Shown here piece by piece: positions 36,101-43,800 of a stretch of 64,000 nucleotides of DNA (its first letter is position 1; each line of letters opens with the position of its first letter). The notes under the pieces were generated by a model. That model was not told the DNA's origin and did not search any database. It saw nothing but the letters and a program-made list of their open reading frames with translations. The stretch spans positions 31,086,978-31,150,977 of the forward strand of contig CM068553.1 of NCBI GenBank assembly GCA_035048495.1. The letters run 5' to 3'. The stretch comes from Euptelea pleiosperma (lineage: Eukaryota > Streptophyta > Magnoliopsida > Ranunculales > Eupteleaceae). Made by a program: the position numbers and the translations under genes.

Positions 36101-37029
36101 TAATTTTTATTTACTTCAAATCATTTTGTAGGTTTTTCTTCTATTGTGCATTGGCTTTCTAGACAAATATGTTATCTTATATTCTTATTATTTCCTGATT
36201 CTGGGTACTGTTTATTTATGTGGCTCAGAGTTTATATATAATTGGTTTTTTCTTTAATTTTCGTTGAACTACAGGTGACCATTGAGGATCATCCTCATTT
36301 GCCAGGGAAGCATGCATCCGTACATCCATGCCGGCATGGGGCTGTGATGAAAAAGATCATTGATGTTCTAATGTCACGTGGAGTTGAGCCAGAAGTTGAT
36401 AAGTTATATTCTTTCTCATCTCACCTACTTTTAGAACTGAATTCACCTAGCCATTGAAATGTTTGTTCTCCACATCTTTCCAAACATATTTTGGTACTTA
36501 AAGATGCTAGTAAAGAGATTCAAAGAGAATAAGAAGAGCTTCTTGACATTTTTTTTGGGACCATTAGTTGCATAATTATGGCCCCACCATCTTATTAGTG
36601 CAGTGCTTAAACAAAAGGATCTGTATCGTTATATTGGTACAATGCATGAATAGCTTTTTCTTAACATTTTGACTTGTTACTAGTGGGTGACCTGTGCCCA
36701 CGGCACTCCTCGACAAAGCATTTGTCGAAATTGGGTGTGAGTGGCTGAGATCTACCGCTCTGTTGGGGGATAAGATCTCAGCCCTTCTTTATGAAGCCTA
36801 TAAGAGGGGGAGACAACTTTCCTGTTTTGTTATATAGATTAGCTCCATGCGCATTGCAATTTAATGCAAGTTAATATCGTTATTTCTATTTTTTTGTTTT
36901 GTTATATTAAAGTGAGTCTCCACCTTTTGTAGGTACCTCTTCTTATTCTTGAAATTCATGGCCTCTGTGATTCCAACTATTGAATATGACTACACCATGG
37001 ACTTTGATCTTGGTAGCTCCAGCCACTGA
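21109..37029 (+). CDS. ATG3: Autophagy-related protein 3 (ATG3), E2-like ATG8 conjugating enzyme, 9 exons
   Basis: ATG3 transfers ATG8 from ATG7 to phosphatidylethanolamine on autophagic membranes. Exons: 21109-21269, 21984-22054, 22482-22598, 22683-22849, 25560-25645, 29796-29847, 33131-33196, 36275-36402, 36933-37029. All junctions are GT..AG with matching phases; total 945 bp, 314 aa, against 313 aa as I recall for Arabidopsis. The N-terminus MVLSQKIHEAFKGTVERITG is the family signature. WLAT (108-111) is the likely ATG8-interacting motif. An acidic loop (GGEEEEDIPDM) follows, then HEPDDDNILRTRTYD and the catalytic HPCRHGAVMKK with Cys259. The C-terminus ends in FLKFMASVIPTIEYDYTMDF. No frame damage is seen, so the gene looks functional. 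Introns 4-7 (2.7-4.2 kb each) are expanded by transposons, and intron 8 carries a small Helitron. Confidence 0.97.
21771..21860 (-). mobile_element. LINE 3'-tail fragment in ATG3 intron 1
   Basis: CAGCCTAAGAGGTTGAGATGGCC closely matches GGCCTAAGAGGTCGAGATGACC at 63409, the 3' end of an L1-type element with its poly(A) end. Here the tail is reduced to TTTTTTAAAA. Confidence 0.5.
22850..24214. other. ATG3 intron 4, left part
   Basis: No gene. Holds a G-rich stretch (23340-23720) with a run of 23 G at 23561-23583, followed by AT-rich DNA. Confidence 0.5.
23561..23583. repeat. homopolymer of 23 G
   Basis: An uninterrupted G run in ATG3 intron 4 within GGGGT/GGGTT-rich DNA. Length is likely unstable or uncertain in assembly. 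Confidence 0.9.
24215..25094. mobile_element. TIR-type element rich in GGCGC motifs, ATG3 intron 4
   Basis: Left end CAAGGTAGTTAAAGGCGCAAG and right end AAAGCGCACACCTTGACTAC are imperfect complements. Both ends are crowded with GGCGC/GCGCC words (24230-24310 and 24930-25080), while the middle is AT-rich. TACAAT next to both ends may be a target duplication. Confidence 0.55.
25646..28260. other. ATG3 intron 5, left part
   Basis: No gene recognised. Broken - strand frames at 26408-26938 and a + strand acidic stretch near 27470-27680 (ending in a GAT repeat) look like old retroelement or gene debris; none matches a family I can name. Confidence 0.35.
28261..29413. mobile_element. hAT-type TIR element with GAAATATTTC palindromes, 8-bp TSD
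   Basis: Flanked on both sides by CTTGTAGT (28253-28260 and 29414-29421), a perfect 8-bp duplication. Inverted ends AAGGAAATAAATTTC and GAAATTTATTTCCTT. Both ends carry several copies of the palindrome GAAATATTTC or close forms (for example CGAAATATTTCGCG). The 1.15-kb body has no long open frame, so it is non-autonomous. The 8-bp duplication suggests the hAT superfamily. Located in ATG3 intron 5. Confidence 0.85.
30350..30656 (-). pseudogene. Copia gag relic, 3' part with zinc knuckle (ATG3 intron 6)
   Basis: On the - strand one reads LDYELACIQILSLYDFPSLN followed by a CCHC knuckle CDHCGRRGHTKEKC and WDLIGWPP, typical of the Copia gag C-terminus. The reading is interrupted at 30657 by a Harbinger-type insertion and resumes at 32605. 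Internal stops show it is dead. Confidence 0.75.
30882..31195. mobile_element. small element rich in CGTTATAAC motifs
   Basis: Begins GGTTTAAAAAATGGCCG and is filled with CGTTATAAC / CCGTTAT words on both strands; the right end (CGTTATTTCCCATTTTT) is a rough complement. Nested in the Harbinger-type element. Ends approximate. Confidence 0.5.
31741..31917 (+). pseudogene. leucine-rich-repeat receptor kinase (HAESA-like) gene fragment
   Basis: In one frame the + strand encodes LEMLSLIENILNGTI, LLRNISTLKHLNLSYNPFTP and SLIPTQKSQSF before a stop. This matches the extracellular LRR pattern of HAESA/HSL receptor kinases (LxxLSL.xNLLxGTIP, NISTLKxLNLSYNPF). Only about two repeats remain and there is no start or kinase domain. 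It lies inside the Harbinger-type element, so I infer it was carried there. Confidence 0.7.
32605..32868 (-). pseudogene. Copia gag relic, 5' part
   Basis: The - strand reads SREVWYSVAQAYSQQ, then SLTDYLTFISMWEELDHY and DGEQYKKLVEQSHIFEFLVG, all recognisable Copia gag blocks, with two stop codons. It is the upstream half of the relic at 30350-30656. Confidence 0.75.
33197..34854. other. ATG3 intron 7, left part
   Basis: No gene. 33711-33850 has a tRNA-like arrangement (GGTCAGGCTGGG, later AGGTTCAGTCCCG) and an A-rich end, a possible SINE. The rest is unclassified AT-rich DNA. Confidence 0.35.
34855..34995. mobile_element. small element rich in GTTTCGG motifs
   Basis: GTTTCGG/CCGAAAC words on both strands fill the block, starting TTTCAAGTTTCGGCCGAAAC and ending ACTTTGAACCATGG. 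A related block is at 47974-48180. Confidence 0.55.
34996..36274. other. ATG3 intron 7, right part
   Basis: AT-rich intron DNA with no recognisable element or coding signal, ending in a T-rich acceptor and ACAG. Confidence 0.4.
36680..36838 (-). mobile_element. complete mini-Helitron (159 bp) in ATG3 intron 8
   Basis: On the - strand it begins TCTATATAACAAAACAGG and ends with the hairpin GTGCCGTGGGCAC, a short spacer and CTAG. It is flanked by A on the 5' side and T on the 3' side, the hallmark of Helitron insertion between A and T. Non-coding and therefore non-autonomous. Confidence 0.8.
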
Positions 37030-38613
37030 TTTGAGGTAAATCCCAATTACAAAGACGTGATCACACCTCTGTTTCTGATTATTGGTCCATCTGAATCTTA
37101 AAATGGCATCTCCAATGTACCACATGCTACCTACCATGCCAATGATACCCAAGGGTGTTTATATCATACTGAACTATGATGGGGGCTTCGATATTTCGAT
37201 AAGAACACACATGCACACATCATCAAATATACAGTGGACCTTGAGATCTCCATGACTGCTCAGTTTTGATTTTTCACATTATATGACTTGTGATGTTGCA
37301 AATGTTGCTTGAAGCAGATGGAAGCTTGAAAATTCATGAAAAGCTAAAGGAGCAGCTGCATCTGGTGTGCCTCTTCCTTTCCTCAACCCCCATATGCTTT
37401 CCACTCTTGTACATAAAATCTCAATTATATGATATGTTTCACACATTGGAAATTTCTATAAGATGATGGTGCAACTCAGTTGTCTTATTGTCTCTTATTT
37501 TCTTCTGTGGTACCACCATTCCTTCATGACTCTGACTCAATCAAATCAAAGACTTCATATAGACAAAATCCACTGTCTGATTTGTGGGCCACTTCATTGT
37601 CTCCACCGTAGCACGCTCAACAGTTTTTGACTCTTAAGATGAACCAGTTGATGTCATTTGGTTCGTCTCATCTATCGACTATTTTCTATTAAGTTTGACC
37701 CATGTTGTTTCCATTTTAACGAGCTTGAGGCCTGCAGCGTCCTACCGTGCGATGTGTTGCAGAGTGGTAAAACCATTTTTTTTGAAAAAAAAAAAAAAAA
37801 AAGGGTATTTTTGCAACACCCCCATGAAAATCGAAAAAACAATTTGAAATGTTAATGTTGTATCCTTTCATGGGTGCATCAGTGCAACGGGAATCAATTA
37901 GGTTAGGTTAGACTAGGTCAAGGGGGTATTCAGTCCAGAACACTGATAGTCATCGAGATTCCCATCATACAAATCTCAAAGATGACCACAAACATAGAAG
38001 ACCATCACACAAATTTCAAAGAAAATCCAATGGTCAGGACCTGTATCGTCCCAGAAATTAGTTGCTGTCCCTTGGGGATTTCAAAATTTGAAGTCTTCCC
38101 CCACCCAAAAATGTTAGGTGGAGCACTCTTTAGGGCCTGCTGACCTTAGGACGTTTGGTCTTACAAATTTTAGTTTAGCACCTAAAAAAAATACTCAAAT
38201 CCAACGGCCAGAATCGTGCTATTAACGTGCTCAACTTCTTCCGCTAGAAATCATCAATTAAATTTATTTTTGATGCGTAGATCCACTAAGAGGTGGGCCA
38301 AACATCCATAACGTCAGTGGGCCCTAAAAACTGCTGGCAGTTTGGGAGGGCTCGTATCGTCCTACGCAATAAAACCGCAGATGGTCCTCGAAGTTCACAC
38401 CACACAAATCTCCGAGACCATCCAATTGTCTGGAGCTAGGGATGACAATACTACCGGTTACTACTATTAATCGTCTTGTGGTCAACACAAGGAGCAAATG
38501 TTATTGGGACCCACAATTCCACTAAGGAGATATGCTTAAGACCAAAATCCAACCTCATCATTAATCACCGCTTATCGCCCCCCGTCTTCGAGTAAAACTT
38601 CTGTCACAATCGG
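37030..38613. other. ATG3 3' region and intergenic DNA
   Basis: The first 300-400 bp should be the ATG3 3'-UTR. Further right, 37920-38440 has mirrored words (CATCACACAAATTTC and CACCACACAAATCTC; CTGTATCGTCC and CTCGTATCGTCC), a degraded repeat. A long A run lies at 37786-37802. Confidence 0.4.
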
Positions 38614-38745
38614 ATTGCAAATCACACAATCACAGCCAATGAGTTCTCCGCACGTAAACCTAAAAGCAAAAGCACATGGGTACGTTGCAAAAGCACTTGT
38701 GTACGTGCCGAGAACTCATTGGCTTGTGATTGTGTGATTTACAAT
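38614..38745. mobile_element. hairpin MITE, ~47-bp arms
   Basis: Left arm ATTGCAAATCACACAATCAC...CGCACGTA and right arm (complement ATTGTAAATCACACAATCAC...GGCACGTAC) are nearly perfect complements around a 38-bp loop. It follows GTAAAACTTCTGTCACAA (38592), an end shared with the foldback family, so it may sit inside a foldback copy. Confidence 0.75.
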
Positions 38746-38799
38746 TTCTTGTCCTTAGTCCTTACATTTACCCTCTGCTGATTATGATGTTTGCTTCTC

Positions 38800-39320
38800 A
38801 GTAGAAGGGCACACGTTAGGCTGTTACAGCCGTTGATCAAAGTTATATTTGGCCGATCCCCCAGGTGGGCCTACGAACTAAAAAAATTCCTGATTGGTGA
38901 TTTATAACCTTTGGATCTTAGTCTTTTTCATAATTTGATTTTTAACCGTGGTAATTTGATATTATCTGTGGTACTGAAGATCCAAAGGTTAGAAATAATT
39001 ACTCGGGCTGATTTTTGGTCTGTAACCTTGGGTCAAACATCCATCCATAGGGTAGAACTTTGCTGACGCATGTCCGTCGTCAACATTTATGATGGACCAC
39101 AATATGAACCACGTGGCAGGCATTTAGAGACCACTGACTGTATGGATGTTTAGCCCATCCCTTGGTAGACCCACATACCAAACACAGCCTGTTCAATGAT
39201 TTTTGGTCTGTAGGTCCAAATAGCGTTGGACCAAACATCCATACAGTCAGTAGTCACTAAGAAAGTTCCACGTGGCTCATATTGTGGACCATCATCAACG
39301 TTGAAGATGGACAGCAGCAT
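38800..39320. mobile_element. two adjacent foldback copies
   Basis: 38820-39045 and 39050-39320 each read as a mirrored pair around the family core (GGGCCTACGAACTAAAAA / GGCTGATTTTTGGTCTG; ACTGTATGGATGTTTAG / AAACATCCATACAGT). The second centres near 39200. Confidence 0.7.
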
Positions 39321-39479
39321 CAAAGATTTGCTCTCTCGAGAGAGAAATGTGAGGACATCGAAAGGATTATGCCTTTTTTTATGTCTACGTTCATTAATGC
39401 TCATCAATGTGCAGGTTTCGCTACAAAAAGCCAACTTACTGTCCTCCACTTCGTACTCCGCACGTGGTGTGTGGATATC

Positions 39480-39935
39480 CAGGTGAGTGTCACGGACGTC
39501 CTATGAGACACGTGGCAAACTCTTAGAGACCACCGACCAAGGATGTTTGGCCCACCACTAGGACGACCTACGGACCAAAAATCAGCCTGATTGGTATCTT
39601 TTTCATGGGTTTATTATTAACCGTAGGATTTGAGCATTATTTGGGTACTCAGATCCAACGGTTAAAAATCTTCTTTTGTATACAAAGTCCCTTAAAATGA
39701 CACATTGCAGTCTTTCGAGCCCACTGACATCTCATGAATGTTTTGCGGGCCTACACCGACCTACACAACAAAAATCAGGGTGATTAGTGATTTCTAGACG
39801 TTGATTTGAGCATTTTTCATCTCTTCATGATAAAATGTTGCGCAAATTCAACGGTTAAAAATCATCAATCACAACGATTTGATACACAGCAAAAATCATT
39901 TTGATTGATGATTTATAGCCGTTGATCCCTCTTGT
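39480..39935. mobile_element. degraded foldback copies upstream of the PLAT gene
   Basis: Core words CACGTGGCAAACTCTTAG, AAAAATCAGCCTGATTGG and AAAAATCATTTTGATTGATG recur, with partial mirror copies. These end about 130 bp before the PLAT TATA box. Confidence 0.6.
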
Positions 39936-40067
39936 ATTATAAAGCGGCTGGATTACATTAGTTGACAATTTAAGGGTTCAGATTAAATCAACGTGTGGGA
40001 AGACAAGAAGGATATCTTCGTAATTTGACATCTTTGTGTACAGTCAGCAACAAGATACAATTCGCAC

Positions 40068-40074
40068 TATAAAT
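40068..40074 (+). promoter_or_regulatory. TATA box of the PLAT-domain gene
   Basis: TATAAAT, 54 bp before the start codon and followed by a C/T-rich leader (CCCTTCCCCTTCCTCC). Transcription would then start near 40100 with a leader of about 30 bases. Confidence 0.6.
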
Positions 40075-40127
40075 TCAACCCTTCCCCTTCCTCCTTCCTT
40101 CACCAAAACTGTGAGAGAGAGATAGAG

Positions 40128-40789
40128 ATGACGAGTCGCCGCTTCTTTACAGCGATCCTCTTCATTTTCTTCCTGTCCGCCGCGGCCGGAGACTCCAAAT
40201 CTGTAAGTACTCCATCATCATCTCGTTCCTGATCTATCGTCATATCATCATCATCGTTGATAACACATTTCTTTGATGGGAACATGGGATGCAGGATGAG
40301 TGCGTTTACACCATTTACATCAGGACAGGATCCATCATCAAGGCCGGAACGGACTCCAAGATCAGCGTTTCCTTCGGTGATGCAGCGGGCCGATCAGTGC
40401 AAATCCCAGATCTAGAGGCATGGGGATTAATGGGACCCACATACGACTACTACGAGCGGGGTAATCTCGACATATTCAGCGCCCGGGGTCCATGCATAGG
40501 CGCTCCACTCTGCCGTCTTAACATAACATCAGACGGATCAGGAGCCCACCACGGGTGGTACTGTGAATACTTGGAGGTGACATCCACTGGGGCCCACAAG
40601 GACTGCAGCCAGACCATTTTCTACGTCCAGCAGTGGCTTGCCAGCGACGCGCCTCCCTACGCGCTCACTGCGCTCCTCGATGGTTGTGCACAACAAACTA
40701 CCACTACCACTACCACTACCACCCCTGCGGCGCACGCTAGAAACGGGCCTCTCGTTGTTGGGAACCTTCAAGGAGCTGTTTCTCAGTAA
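40128..40789 (+). CDS. Secreted PLAT-domain protein (PLAT1/ATS3-like), 2 exons
   Basis: Exons 40128-40202 and 40295-40789 join in phase 0 at a 92-bp intron and give 189 aa. Residues 1-21 form a signal peptide (ITF-rich hydrophobic core ending AAAG). The rest is one PLAT/LH2 domain with the hallmarks of plant PLAT1 and ATS3-like proteins: CVYTIYIRTGSIIKAGTDSK, GLMGPTYDYYERGNLDIFS, LNITSDGSGAHHGWYCEYLE and QQWLASDAPPYALTALLDGC. Six cysteines in the mature chain could form three disulfides. PLAT1 in Arabidopsis is an ER/secretory abiotic-stress protein; the role here is inferred from family. The tail is unusual: nine consecutive threonines encoded by an ACTACC microsatellite (40697-40723), then a divergent end. 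Strong TATA box and short intron suggest an intact single gene. Confidence 0.93.
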
Positions 40790-41399
40790 TAATTGAAATA
40801 GATCTTTTTTTTAGGGGGGGGTTTGATTCTTGTTTACGATATGGATTTGTGGATCTTGTTCTAGAGAGGGAATGATGAGATCCAACGTGAGAATTGGAGT
40901 GTGGGACTACTTAATCCAGTACAACATTATGCATATTATCTAAATTCTCTTCTTTTTTTGTTTTTATATTATCGTTTCGGATCTAAAAGAGCAGGGGGGT
41001 TGTGGACCTTGTGGTGTAAATTGGCCTGAGGCCTTAAGCTCGTCCTCTTTTGGGCTTGGGAAAAGGAGTGGAGCCCCCTCCTGCTGGCTGCTGTCCATAC
41101 AAAATAAGTTGAACCGACAATAGGCCCGGCCCAAAGGTAAGGAACCTAGGGCCTCCCCTTTATATTTTGGCGGCCCATGCTAAGATAAGGTTGCGTCTTT
41201 AAGCTAAGGAACAAGGTCCTGTGGTCAACATATATAAGGTTTCGGGCCCATGCTGTAAGTTTTCTAGATCAACAGATTATGACTTGTGAATCCCTGTGGT
41301 CACCAGAAAGGGCCTAAGGTGGAAAAGAGGGAGAGAGCGATCATAATGATCAAGACAGCTATTTTTACCTTTGTAGCTGACAGCCTTTTCCTTTGTGGT
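40790..41399. other. 3' flank of the PLAT gene
   Basis: 3'-UTR and intergenic DNA; no further gene seen. Contains a run of G (40815-40821) and a GGCCC-rich stretch (41120-41180). Confidence 0.4.
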
Positions 41400-41408
41400 T
41401 TTAGGAGT

Positions 41409-42348
41409 GAGTGATGATCACATGGGCCGGCCTCCATCAACGTGTCCATGGTGCCCATTGTTGGCAACTTTTCATTAGTTGCCAACTCACCTCGGGCTGC
41501 GCAGTAGCTTGAATTTTTAATTCTAAAATTTAAGATTTTAACAATTTAAAATTAGTTTTTTTTTTTTTTTTTTTTTTTTTATAAAAGATTAACTTGCCAA
41601 AACGATAGAAAACTTTCTTCTTTGTTTCTCTCTCTCCCACGGCCTTCTTCTTTTTTCTTTTTCTTTCATCTCTCCCACTCCCACACCTTCCGGGCTCTAG
41701 CACCTCACCTCGCCACCTCGCCGTCACCGGATTTTGTAATATTTCTCTGCCCTCCCTCTCTTTCTCAAAAACCCAAAACAGATGAATCATCGACCAATTG
41801 AAGGACCTCATCCGGATTGGTGAAGTGCAAGCTCTCTCCGACACCATCGACCATTTTCTCAACTTCGTTTTTCTCAGTGGGGTTTATTCTTTAAATCTTT
41901 CAAAGATTTTACTTCAGGAAACAAATGTTTCGTTAGGATTTCTTGAATTCAAACCTGGGTGAGGGAAGCACCCATGTGAGACAGCATGTACTTATTCCAA
42001 CTCGGATCAGGTCCTTTCATTGCAGGCGTGAGCGAGCATGTCACACGGGCAGTAGAGAAGAAAGAAGAGGACGGTATGGAGATAGGTGCGGAGAATAAAA
42101 AAGAAGACGGTGAGGGAATGAGGAGAGAACAAATGAGAAGTAAATTAGATTTAGTAAGTTGTTTTTTGGTAATACTAAATAATAGCCCAATAATAAAAAC
42201 TCTAATTTTAAATTATCAAAATCTTCAATTTTAGAATTAAAAGTTCAAGCTGCTGCACAGCCCGAGTTGAGTTGACAACTAATCAAAAGTTGCCAACAAT
42301 GGGCACCGTGGACGCATTGATGGAGCCCGGCCTATGTGATCATCACTC
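41409..42348. mobile_element. Mutator-like element with long TIRs and a perfect 9-bp TSD
   Basis: Flanked by TTTAGGAGT on both sides (41400-41408 and 42349-42357). Ends GAGTGATGATCACATGGGCC and GGCCTATGTGATCATCACTC; the inverted similarity runs about 150 bp inward (through GTTGGCAACTTTT and GAATTTTTAATTCTAAAATT). 9-bp duplications and long TIRs define MULEs. The 600-bp middle has a T run (41556-41580) and no transposase. Confidence 0.9.
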
Positions 42349-42357
42349 TTTAGGAGT

Positions 42358-43800
42358 ACAAGAGCAGGACTTTCAGCTGTCCACTTTAGTCCAGGCCCTT
42401 GGATGGTATTTGACTATGAAATTGTATGAATCTCGGCGATCTCAAGTGACCTGAACATCTATACAATGATAAGGCAGACTACTAATTGGGACGATCCTAC
42501 TTATACGAGGAGTTGAGCAGTTCGACGGCAGCAGGGTTGGACAGAACACATGATTTAGGCCCGCCTTTTTGTCGACTGGCCTAATCAATGTTCACCCAAC
42601 CGTCCAACCAACCTATCCGGGCTTAACAACAATGATCAAGACCTGTTCCTATTATGTATCAGTTAATCAGATACCCATTGACACCCCTGCAGCCAAAACA
42701 AAGAACTGAGGCTCTTGGGTTCTTTGCATTCGCAGGTTTCCGACAATACACACGAATTGCACGAGTATTACTATGGATTGATTGAATTCACATCGATCAA
42801 CATCACATGGGTATAAAACTTTAGCAGGAAATGAATTTGGACACCCCAGAAAACATTTTCCATCAAAGGATACAAACTAACAGTAAACACATAATGGTCC
42901 GAAACACAACCCCACGTTGGACCATTCATTTAGTGGGACACACCTCGTGCAGCCATTATAGATCAAAAGACCTGCAAATCTGATGAATTAGACCTTCCTA
43001 TGAATAGACTTTACCCTTTTAGCTGAAAATCTTCAAATAGAAAAGGTACAGCAAAGATCAATACAAAAATAAAACCATCAAAATAAAATAAAATTTGGAT
43101 TTCCTCGTTCATAGTTTAGAACCTGTAAGGAACAGCTGTTGACTGATCCAGGGATGCATGGAATAAATCGATATGAAAAGACTAATATAGAAATGCTACT
43201 GATTTATAGAAAAAAAAAAATGAATTACATGCTCCAGGAGATTGAACAACAACCTATATACCCCTTCATAGATATCGACAACAACAAAAATTCACCTTTC
43301 TGTTCAAACCTTTTACCTGGACCAAATCTCTGCAACGATTGACAGAACCCATACAGAACAACTCACAATTGAATAAATCAGAAAACATTTGCCTGAGCTC
43401 ATCACGGAAATTATTATTCATAAACCGACCACCCAATCTCCAATGGGGTCTTTTAGAAGCAGCAGGTTGTTCAGGTGGATCTTCAAATAATCAACCGACG
43501 CATTCAAATGGCTCCAAGCAGTTAAATGGGAAAACCGCACTTTACAAGATAAGGGGTTCTTCAGAGGCTGCAGGAAACCTACACCCTAAAACCAGAACCC
43601 GCAAATATGGGGTGACTTGCTATGGGTGGAGAGGGAAAGTGAAGAGAATCACCGATTTCTGTCGATACTTTTTACAACAATTCCCTACCATACCGATACA
43701 AGTGAACCTGCTGCCACCTTTTAACCTGCTCTCAGGTTGTTTGAGCCAGAAGACAGGTGTATTATCTCTTCTCCAAAGCCAACACAGAAAAAGTTTTTCC
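42358..43800. other. intergenic DNA and HUB 3' region
   Basis: Convergent space between the PLAT gene (+) and HUB (-). The part just left of 43801 should hold the HUB 3'-UTR. The long + strand open frame at 43339-43962 is antisense to the HUB last exon. Confidence 0.4.
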
